A stretch of DNA of 10,602 nt from an uncultured Caryophanales bacterium. Its GTDB lineage: Bacteria > Bacillota_I > Bacilli_A > RFN20 > CAG-826. Every line of letters begins with the position of its first letter. Position 1 is the stretch's first letter. Made by a program: the position numbers and the translations under genes. Below are positions 1-5,246 of this stretch, piece after piece. Location: positions 1 to 10,602 of the forward strand of contig CAMVBL010000035.1 in assembly GCA_947165725.1 (NCBI GenBank), in the 5' to 3' direction. The notes under the pieces were generated by a model. That model searched no databases. It saw only the letters and a program-made list of their open reading frames with translations, and was not told where the DNA came from.

Positions 1-708
1 ATTCATAAACGTGATATTGAAAGCATCTTGTTCCCACTTAAAGTGGAATCAATGTTTGGCGTGGGTAAAAGAACTGCACCTAGACTTAAGAGTATCGGTA
101 TCAAGACCATCGGAGACTTATATCAAAAGTTAGAAAGTGAAGACGAAGATGTTAAAAACATCACCGGTAAATTCTTCTATACACTCAAGGAGTGGTTAGA
201 GGGCAAAGGCTCTGATGAAATCGAATTAGAGAAATGGGATCCTAAATCTATTGGTAATTCCACAACGCTTCCATATGACACTGATAACAAAGTGAAGATT
301 AAAGAATACTTCTTAGAGCTCGCTAAAGAGGTCTCTGAACGCGCTATTAAAGAAGATAAACTTGGTCATACTGTCCAAATTGTGGTCAAAGACCAAGCCT
401 TTAAATCATTTAATAAATCGACGACTTTTGAAAATCCAACGAACAAGTGGGAGACCATTTACGATGTAGCGTGCGCTTTATATGAGAAGAATTTCTCCCA
501 TATGACGCTTAGACTCGTAGGAATCACCCTTCAAAATCTCATCGATTATCAAGAAATGGCGGTGCAAATGAGCTTATTTGACTATTCTAGACACGAAGAA
601 GAAAGCGCCACTAAATTACTCATTAACGATTTGAATCGTTCCTTAAAGAAGCCGTTATTAAAAAGAGCCAGTGAGGTAAAAAAAGATGGAAATAAAAGAC
701 GCCGTTGA
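1..708 (+). CDS. dinB: DNA polymerase IV (Y-family), 3' part, 5' end outside window
   Basis: Error-prone lesion-bypass DNA polymerase acting at stalled forks. The frame is open to base 1, so only the last 235 residues are present; a full DinB has roughly 350-420, and the catalytic palm lies upstream of the window. Visible parts are a helix-hairpin-helix thumb region (MFGVGKRTAPRLKSIGI, about residues 18-34), then the little-finger domain with the family hallmark KSIGNSTTLP near residue 82 and LRLVGITLQNL near 170. QMSLF (bases 565-579) follows the little finger and matches the sliding-clamp-binding consensus QxSLF, which recruits Y-family polymerases to DnaN. The tail is basic. The gene ends in TGA and overlaps xerD by 23 bp, so the two are probably co-transcribed and translationally coupled. 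Assignment to the Y-family is firm; the exact paralogue (DinB versus a UmuC/UvrX type) cannot be settled without the N-terminus. Confidence 0.9.
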   Translation: MHKRDIESILFPLKVESMFGVGKRTAPRLKSIGIKTIGDLYQKLESEDEDVKNITGKFFYTLKEWLEGKGSDEIELEKWDPKSIGNSTTLPYDTDNKVKIKEYFLELAKEVSERAIKEDKLGHTVQIVVKDQAFKSFNKSTTFENPTNKWETIYDVACALYEKNFSHMTLRLVGITLQNLIDYQEMAVQMSLFDYSRHEEESATKLLINDLNRSLKKPLLKRASEVKKDGNKRRR

Positions 709-1561
709 TTTATTTCAACAATACGTACTCGTGGAACGTGGTTTATCACCACAGACTTGGGTGTCTTATTTAGAAGACTTACAAGCCTTCTTTAACTATT
801 TCTCCGATAAGAAAGACACAAGTGACTTACTCGAAACTGATTTATACGAGTTCTTAAAGTTTGAACTCTCTTTAGGTAAATCAGTTTCAACCGCTTTAAG
901 AAGATTAAGTTCCACTCGTAGTTTTTATCTTTTTCTAAAGAAAGAAGGCTATTATATCGGTAATATCCCTGATATTGAAACACCTAAAAAGCCAAAACAC
1001 TTACCAAACTGCTTAAGCGAAGAAGAGATTGATAAGCTTTTAGAAGCCCCTGATTTAACTTCCCCAAGTGGGATTAGAGATAGAGCAATGCTAGAGACAA
1101 TGTACTCATCTGGATTAAGAGTTAGTGAACTTTTAAATCTTAAACGTGGACAAGTGAACCTAAATAAGTGTATTATTACTGTCTTTGGCAAGGGCGCTAA
1201 GGAGAGAAAAGTCCCAATCGCTGAGTACGCTGTTGAATATATCAAAAAATATATCAACGAAGTCCGTAACAAAAGCGAATTTAAAAAGAGTGACTATTTG
1301 TTTCTCAATAAGAGCGGAAATCCTCTCAGCAGAGTTTATTTCTTTAAGAAAGTGCGTGAATATGCCGAATTGGCCGGCATTGAGATGACCATTTCTCCAC
1401 ACACGCTTAGACATAGCTTTGCGACGCATCTACTCAACCATGGAGCCCAGCTCCGCATGGTGCAAGGGATGCTTGGACACACAAATATTGCGACAACGCA
1501 AATATATACGCACGTTTCTAGCGAGAAACTGAAGTCAGATTATGATAAGATTATGAAGTGA
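686..1561 (+). CDS. xerD: Site-specific tyrosine recombinase XerD
   Basis: Cytoplasmic recombinase of the XerC/XerD family, which resolves chromosome dimers by strand exchange at dif. The 291-residue length is normal. Residues 1-95 form the SAM-like DNA-binding core domain; 105-291 are catalytic. All active-site residues are visible: R145 (SSGLRVSEL), K169 (FGKGAKERKVP), H239 and R242 (SPHTLRHSFATHLL), H265 (MLGHTNIATTQ) and nucleophile Y274 (IYTHV). The ATG is chosen because it gives a full-length N-terminus and is preceded by GAGGT in the dinB 3' end. deoB follows after 10 bp, the same xerD-deoB order as ripX-drm in Bacillus subtilis, which favours XerD over XerC. A dif-like site lies about 2.1 kb downstream. 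No second Xer gene is in the window, so whether it works with a XerC partner is unknown. Confidence 0.93.
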   Translation: MEIKDAVDLFQQYVLVERGLSPQTWVSYLEDLQAFFNYFSDKKDTSDLLETDLYEFLKFELSLGKSVSTALRRLSSTRSFYLFLKKEGYYIGNIPDIETPKKPKHLPNCLSEEEIDKLLEAPDLTSPSGIRDRAMLETMYSSGLRVSELLNLKRGQVNLNKCIITVFGKGAKERKVPIAEYAVEYIKKYINEVRNKSEFKKSDYLFLNKSGNPLSRVYFFKKVREYAELAGIEMTISPHTLRHSFATHLLNHGAQLRMVQGMLGHTNIATTQIYTHVSSEKLKSDYDKIMK

Positions 1562-1571
1562 GGAAAAAACA

Positions 1572-2777
1572 ATGAAAAATTATCGTTTTAAGAGAATTTT
1601 TGTAATCGTTGCTGACTCTATGGGCAGCGGTTATCTTCCAGACGCTGATAAGTTTGGTGACAAAGGCTCCAATACCTTAGTCCACATTGGTGAAAAAATG
1701 CCTAATGGCTTAAATGTTCCAGTGATGAACGCGATGGGTATGGGTGACCTTGATCCAATTAGAGGCACAAGTAAAGTGAACCATCCACAATCCTTTATCA
1801 CTAAAGCTCACGAAGTGAGCAATGGTAAAGATACTATGACTGGTCACTGGGAAATCATGGGTATCAATACTGTGACACCATTTAAGACATTTACTGATAC
1901 CGGCTTCCCAAAAGAACTCATTGATGAATTAGAAAAAAGAACCGGTCACAAAGTGATTGGCAATAAAGCCGCTTCTGGCACTGAAATCTTAGTGGAACTT
2001 GGTGAAGAACAATGTAGAGACAATTCTCTCATCGTCTATACATCAAGCGATAGCGTCCTTCAAATCGCCGCTCACGAAGAAGTCACAGGCTTAGAAGAAT
2101 TATATAGGTGTTGTGAAATCGCTCGTGAAATTTGTATGAAACCTGAATGGATGGTTGGTCGAATCATCGCTAGACCATATGTTGGTACAGATAAAACTAA
2201 TTTCAAACGTGTCACAGGTCATAGACATGACTTAGCGCTTAAACCAAGCGCTCCAACAGTAATGAATGTCTTACAAGATAATGGCTTTATGACAAGCTGT
2301 GTCGGTAAGATTGGCGACATTTTCGACATGTATGGCGTCGTTAAAACGCAAAAGACTGTCTCTAACGAAGATGGTATGGATAAGACCATTGATGAGGCTA
2401 AAAACCATGATTTCACCGGTTTATGCTTTGTTAACTTAGTGGAATTCGATAGTGAATATGGTCATAGAAGAAATCCAATCGGGTATGGCGAATGTATTGA
2501 AGCATTTGATAAGAGAGTCGGGGAACTCTTACCATTCCTTAAAGACGATGATTTATTAATCATCACCGCGGACCATGGTAACGATCCAACTTGGACTGGC
2601 ACTGACCACACAAGAGAAAAGATTCCTCTTATTATTTATAATAAAGCATTCAAGAATGGTGGACTTCTCCCTGAAAGAACGTCTTTCGCTGATATCGGTG
2701 CGACCATTCTCAAAAACTTTGGAATTGCTAAACCAGAACACTTACTCGGAAAGCCAATTGAAGAATTATTTGACTAG
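1572..2777 (+). CDS. deoB: Phosphopentomutase
   Basis: Interconverts (deoxy)ribose 1-phosphate and (deoxy)ribose 5-phosphate, linking nucleoside salvage to the pentose phosphate pathway; a cytoplasmic Mn-dependent enzyme of the alkaline-phosphatase superfamily. At 401 residues it has the usual length. Metal ligands known from the Bacillus enzyme are all present: D15 (VADSMGSG), D293 and H298 (VEFDSEYGHRR), D334 and H335 (TADHGND), H346 (GTDHTREK). The phosphorylated threonine is T88 in GKDTMTGHWE. The cap domain occupies roughly residues 100-220. The ribosome site AGTGAGGAA overlaps the xerD stop and lies 8 nt from the ATG, so it is read as the last gene of dinB-xerD-deoB; a hairpin terminator follows. 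The early metal motif reads ADSMGSGYLPDA rather than the common DSVGIGEAPDA, a mild variation that keeps the aspartate. Confidence 0.95.
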   Translation: MKNYRFKRIFVIVADSMGSGYLPDADKFGDKGSNTLVHIGEKMPNGLNVPVMNAMGMGDLDPIRGTSKVNHPQSFITKAHEVSNGKDTMTGHWEIMGINTVTPFKTFTDTGFPKELIDELEKRTGHKVIGNKAASGTEILVELGEEQCRDNSLIVYTSSDSVLQIAAHEEVTGLEELYRCCEIAREICMKPEWMVGRIIARPYVGTDKTNFKRVTGHRHDLALKPSAPTVMNVLQDNGFMTSCVGKIGDIFDMYGVVKTQKTVSNEDGMDKTIDEAKNHDFTGLCFVNLVEFDSEYGHRRNPIGYGECIEAFDKRVGELLPFLKDDDLLIITADHGNDPTWTGTDHTREKIPLIIYNKAFKNGGLLPERTSFADIGATILKNFGIAKPEHLLGKPIEELFD

Positions 2778-2809
2778 TTGCAAAAAATTTATGCAATAGT
2801 ATTACAAGG

Positions 2810-2840
2810 AAGGGCATACCAAATATGCTCTTTTCTTTTG
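2810..2840 (+). terminator. Rho-independent terminator after deoB
   Basis: GGGCATA (2812-2818) pairs with TATGCTC (2824-2830), 7 bp with one G-U, around loop CCAAA. The stem can be extended by A-U pairs at 2810-2811/2831-2832, and a T-rich tract (TTTTCTTTT) follows. It lies 35 nt after the deoB stop and separates that operon from the MazF-like gene. Confidence 0.75.
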
Positions 2841-2873
2841 CATTTTTTCGTTTTAATTTGGAATTAGAAAAGA

Positions 2874-2881
2874 AAGGAGGT
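2874..2881 (+). promoter_or_regulatory. Strong Shine-Dalgarno (AAGGAGGT) of the MazF-like gene
   Basis: A perfect anti-16S match 11 nt before the ATG at 2893, slightly longer spacing than usual. It fixes the start of the MazF-like gene in favour of the internal ATG at codon 24. It lies in the loop closed by the inverted repeat 2833-2842/2881-2890 (TTCTTTTGCA and TGCAAAAGAA). Confidence 0.75.
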
Positions 2882-2892
2882 GCAAAAGAAAC

Positions 2893-3516
2893 ATGAAAAA
2901 AGAGAATAAAGTTACCGTTAGGGAAAAACAACAGCTAATCCTTAAGAAAAGAAGAATTCCAATGGCTCAACCTTATATCAAAGGACAAAATGCTCATAGA
3001 TATATGGGTGCATTAAACACTTATCTATTTGCGTACAAATATTTTGAAACACAGTTTGCGGTCAAAGCAGGCGATGTTTACTTAGCAAGATTTCCAATGG
3101 AATTTGGTGCAGAGCTTCATGGTGATCATTTTGTAGCAGTTCTTTTAGACTCAAATCAATTGAATCCGCTGATTACTGTTGTGCCACTTAAATCCGAAAA
3201 GATTAAAGAACTGAATCCAGCGAGTGATATTAGACTCGGAGTTATAAAAGGAATCAACAGCGGGCACAGAACAATTGCGGTTATCAATCAAATCAGAGCA
3301 ATAGACAAAAGACGTTTACTAAGTGAAGAAGCTATTAATGGTTTACATGCTCAATTTGACAAGAAATTGATCAAAGATTACGGTGAAGTGTGCGTTGAAA
3401 TCATAAATAGATATAGGTTAACACCAGAACAATTAAATCTTCTTAGATCAGTCATGCTTGGCTACATTAGAAATAATTACGTTAAACATGACGCAGAACA
3501 ATTAGTAGATTTCTAG
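2893..3516 (+). CDS. Divergent, stand-alone MazF/PemK-fold protein
   Basis: The middle of this 207-residue protein matches the MazF/PemK endoribonuclease-toxin fold: GDVYLARF (60-67), GAELHGDHFVAVLL (72-85), VVPLKSEK (97-103) and the family signature NQIRAIDKRRL (132-142), which parallels EQIRTIDKQRL of Bacillus MazF. Two features set it apart. It has a basic N-terminal extension of about 58 residues and a tail of about 40 beyond the core, whereas classic MazF is about 115 residues. The two catalytic residues of Bacillus MazF (Arg25, Thr48) align with His79 and with Lys100 or Ser101, so RNase activity is uncertain. No antitoxin gene is adjacent: 115 bp lie upstream and 361 bp downstream without a gene. 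It is monocistronic between two terminators. No clear promoter is seen; a TTTAAT at 2852-2857 is the best -10 candidate. Fold assignment is confident, function is not. Confidence 0.75.
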   Translation: MKKENKVTVREKQQLILKKRRIPMAQPYIKGQNAHRYMGALNTYLFAYKYFETQFAVKAGDVYLARFPMEFGAELHGDHFVAVLLDSNQLNPLITVVPLKSEKIKELNPASDIRLGVIKGINSGHRTIAVINQIRAIDKRRLLSEEAINGLHAQFDKKLIKDYGEVCVEIINRYRLTPEQLNLLRSVMLGYIRNNYVKHDAEQLVDF

Positions 3517-3549
3517 TAGTTTTGAAAATCTGCTAAATTGTGGATATTT

Positions 3550-3601
3550 AGACTGATGAATGTAAGTGTGTAAGTCACAAACTGCATTTGTCAGTCTTTT
3601 A
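3550..3601 (+). terminator. Large hairpin terminator after the MazF-like gene
   Basis: A 13-bp stem, AGACTGATGAATG (3550-3562) with CATTTGTCAGTCT (3585-3597), pairs fully with two G-U wobbles and runs into TTTT. The 22-nt loop holds a small second helix (TGTG 3567-3570 with CACA 3576-3579). The loop is longer than in an ordinary terminator, and an upstream repeat CTAAAT (3533-3538)/ATTTAG (3546-3551) overlaps its base. Confidence 0.7.
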
Positions 3602-3636
3602 TCTTACATAGTAAAGGTTTTATTTTTCGTTATTTA

Positions 3637-3664
3637 AGTTAACATAATGACAATTATACGAAGT
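3637..3664 (-). other. dif: Putative dif site (Xer chromosome dimer resolution site)
   Basis: Read on the minus strand this is an 11-bp arm ACTTCGTATAA, a 6-bp centre TTGTCA, and an 11-bp arm TTATGTTAACT. This is the canonical XerC-arm, spacer, XerD-arm layout. The XerD arm differs at one position from the Escherichia coli arm (TTATGTTAAAT) and at one from the B. subtilis arm (TTATGTAAACT); the XerC arm differs at two from the B. subtilis arm (ACTTCCTAGAA). Arms share the inner ATAA/TTAT and outer A-TT symmetry. It lies in a gene-free stretch exactly where gene orientation switches from + to -, as expected at the replication terminus. The reference arms are from memory; function is inferred. 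Confidence 0.85.
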
Positions 3665-3685
3665 TAATGTATTCACACAAATCGA

Positions 3686-3718
3686 TGTGGAAAATGTGGA
3701 AAAGTCGAGTTATCCACT
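3686..3718. promoter_or_regulatory. Cluster of DnaA-box-like 9-mers beside dif
   Basis: Two abutting copies of TGTGGAAAA (3686-3694, 3695-3703) are followed, after 6 bp, by an inverted TTATCCACT (3710-3718). Each matches the DnaA box TTATCCACA or its complement at 8 of 9 positions. The second copy and the inverted one form an imperfect palindrome at 3696-3717. A further 8/9 match, TGTGGATAT, lies at 3539-3547. It could be a DnaA-binding or titration site, or another regulator's operator; only the sequence match is seen. Confidence 0.45.
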
Positions 3719-3825
3719 TTCATCACTCTCTAGCTTGATCAATGTCAGAAACCCCTGAATATTTAATTGCCTATTTTTGTGATTTTCCTAAAAATCTTAA
3801 TCAAATGTATGTTAATAGCAATAGA
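3719..3825. other. Gene-free stretch with no recognised element
   Basis: AT-rich sequence between the DnaA-box cluster and the terminator of the leftward operon. The only structure seen is a weak hairpin, GATTTT (3781-3786) with AAAATC (3791-3796), loop CCTA. No open frame, RNA gene or convincing promoter was found. Confidence 0.4.
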
Positions 3826-3851
3826 CAAAATAAAAGCCTCATCTCTGAGGC
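3826..3851 (-). terminator. Rho-independent terminator of the yqeG-nadD operon
   Basis: On the minus strand GCCTCA (3851-3846) and TGAGGC (3841-3836) form a perfect 6-bp stem with loop GAGA (a stable GNRA tetraloop), followed by TTTTATTTTG. It lies 26 nt beyond the nadD/yqeK stop. An outer pair AGACA (3823-3827)/TGTCT (3856-3860) could extend the structure. Confidence 0.85.
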
Positions 3852-3877
3852 AATCTGTCTTATTTTCTTCCCCTATT

Positions 3878-4957
3878 TTAGAGGCCTAAATAGTATTTGA
3901 AACAGTCTGCAGTGAACCTGTTATCCACCATTTTATCCTTGCTAATCAGGAACTCTCTATTAGCTTTTAGGACTGTGATAAAGCCCTTCTCAAAATCTTC
4001 ATACATTGCCTTTATGAGGCTACTTGAGTCATAAGGACGGGTTGGTTCAATCTTATCGGAGACGAAAACTAGCTTTTCTAACCACCCCATTTTCTTTCTT
4101 CCGGTCGTATGATACTTAATCGCATCTAAGATTTCAGGATCAGCGACACCGAATTTATCACGGGCCACCATTGCGCCTAAGAATTGATGGTAAGCATAAG
4201 CACCAATATCTAAGAATCCTGGGTAGAATTCTTTCATTAATCTTAAAGATTCTTCATCATTTATCCCTTTAGCGACGTCATGAAGGATACCAGCGACATA
4301 AGCCTTAGAGAAATCTAAATGATGATGCTCCGCGAGTTGATAAGCCATATGGGCCACTGATTTGGAGTGTTTGAATCTGCTCTCTTTTAGAAGAGGTTTT
4401 AGCTTCTTTATAAAATAAAGTTCGTTATCTTCGATGTAGCGGATAACGTCTTCTTGAAGATAAGCACTTCTAAGTTCTCTAATGTCAGATGATGAAACAT
4501 CCATTGTGGGGCCAGAAATCGCAATCATATGGTATTTATCCACATTGACCTCGTTTAGTTCATATTTTGGCCTTTCATAATAGATTATTTGGGTGTTTTT
4601 AGCGATTTCTTCTGGTTTTGCCCATTCATGGAAGGCATTGACTTGGTCTTGGCCAATCAAAAAATAGAGTTTATCGTTTGGATATTTCTTTTTGAAGTAC
4701 TCCACTGTTTGATAACTACGAGGTTGTTCAGGTTGATCAAGTTCAAAAGTGTCCACACTGAAGCCAGGAATATTTTTGATGGCAATCTGCACCATCGCTA
4801 ATTTGTGTTCTTGGCTGATGGATGAACTTTTCCAAACCGCGATTTTCGCGGGCACGAAAACCACTTCTCCAGGATAAGCTTGTTGAGCCATGATGGCCAT
4901 ATTGATATGCCCTAGGTGAATTGGATCGAAACCACCACCGAAAATAATTCTATTCAT
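3878..4957 (-). CDS. nadD: Fused nicotinate-nucleotide adenylyltransferase (NadD) and YqeK-type HD phosphohydrolase
   Basis: Two enzymes in one 359-residue chain. Residues 1-185 are NadD, which makes deamido-NAD from nicotinate mononucleotide and ATP: GGGFDPIHLGH (7-17, with H14 and H17 of the HxGH nucleotidyltransferase motif) and SSSDIRE (155-161, the ISSTxIR motif). Residues 190-359 are an HD-domain protein like YqeK, a family known to hydrolyse diadenosine tetraphosphate: H197, H226-D227 (GILHDVAKG), H257, H283 and D301 (FVSDKIEPTRPY). In Bacillus these are separate adjacent genes; fusions are known in Mollicutes. Both motif sets are intact, so both activities are likely. The ATG shares one base with the yqeI stop (TAATG), implying coupled translation. 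It is the last gene of the operon and is followed by a terminator. rsfS and yqeM, which follow in Bacillus, are absent here. Confidence 0.93.
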   Translation of the reverse strand: MNRIIFGGGFDPIHLGHINMAIMAQQAYPGEVVFVPAKIAVWKSSSISQEHKLAMVQIAIKNIPGFSVDTFELDQPEQPRSYQTVEYFKKKYPNDKLYFLIGQDQVNAFHEWAKPEEIAKNTQIIYYERPKYELNEVNVDKYHMIAISGPTMDVSSSDIRELRSAYLQEDVIRYIEDNELYFIKKLKPLLKESRFKHSKSVAHMAYQLAEHHHLDFSKAYVAGILHDVAKGINDEESLRLMKEFYPGFLDIGAYAYHQFLGAMVARDKFGVADPEILDAIKYHTTGRKKMGWLEKLVFVSDKIEPTRPYDSSSLIKAMYEDFEKGFITVLKANREFLISKDKMVDNRFTADCFKYYLGL

Positions 4958-5244
4958 TATAATTTGATTTTTGGATTTTCTTTATTCCTACGGAATAGGA
5001 TGATAACTCTACCCATGACATGAACGAGTTCAGCGTTTAACTTGTTAGAGATATCAATTGCGACTTCCATAACTGGAAGAGAGCAACCTTTCATCACATC
5101 AATCTTGATTAATTCATGCGCAGTTAAAGCTTTATCGAGCATATCGATAAGAGTTTGAGATATATCGTTTTTACCGATTTGGTAACGAATGGTTAATGTT
5201 GAGGCTAAAGCCTTCAAATCACGTTTTTGTTTTGGTGTTAACAT
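4957..5244 (-). CDS. yqeI: YhbY/CRM-domain RNA-binding protein YqeI
   Basis: A 95-residue protein consisting of one CRS1-YhbY (CRM) RNA-binding domain, a family associated with pre-ribosomal particles. Signature features are IGKNDISQTLIDMLDKAL near residues 22-39 (usual form GKNG), ELIKIDVMKGC near 44-54, and the terminal strand VMGRVIILFRRN near 75-86. The length is normal for the family. It starts 2 nt after the yqeH stop with no clear ribosome site of its own and shares one base with the nadD start, so its translation is probably coupled on both sides. In Bacillus aroE lies between yqeH and yqeI; here it is missing. Confidence 0.9.
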   Translation of the reverse strand: MLTPKQKRDLKALASTLTIRYQIGKNDISQTLIDMLDKALTAHELIKIDVMKGCSLPVMEVAIDISNKLNAELVHVMGRVIILFRRNKENPKIKL

Positions 5245-5246
5245 AG

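Noticed and set aside
952..1429. Antisense open frames of about 90-106 codons opposite xerD, and similar ones opposite deoB, yqeH, nadD, parC and parE.
   Set aside because: They lie wholly opposite well-identified genes, lack ribosome sites and recognisable domains, and are shadows of the coding frames.
706..1561. Possible genetic code 4 (UGA = Trp), given low GC and Mollicutes-like traits.
   Set aside because: TGA ends dinB (706-708) and xerD (1559-1561) at the expected family lengths, and TGG is used for tryptophan throughout.
3657..3669. TATACGAAGTTAA resembles a loxP arm (12 of 13 bases).
   Set aside because: The opposite arm does not match loxP and the spacer that fits is 6 bp, not 8. 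The resemblance comes from similarity between loxP and dif arms; the dif reading explains all 28 bp.
3790..3817. A second, degenerate dif-like layout on + (AAAAATCTTAA, 6 bp, GTATGTTAATA), which with the first could bound a Xer-integrated element.
   Set aside because: The left arm matches poorly, the right arm only about 8 of 11 in AT-rich DNA, and its orientation is opposite to the good site. Chance is the simpler explanation.
3297..3830. A 14-bp direct repeat, AGCAATAGACAAAA, at 3297-3310 (in the MazF-like gene) and 3817-3830.
   Set aside because: In an AT-rich 10.6-kb window about one chance 14-mer repeat is expected, and the flanks do not extend the match convincingly.
3517..3877. Interpretation of the central gap as oriC because of DnaA-box-like motifs.
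   Set aside because: No dnaA, dnaN or rpmH is nearby, the genes converge on the gap rather than diverge, and a dif-like site is present.
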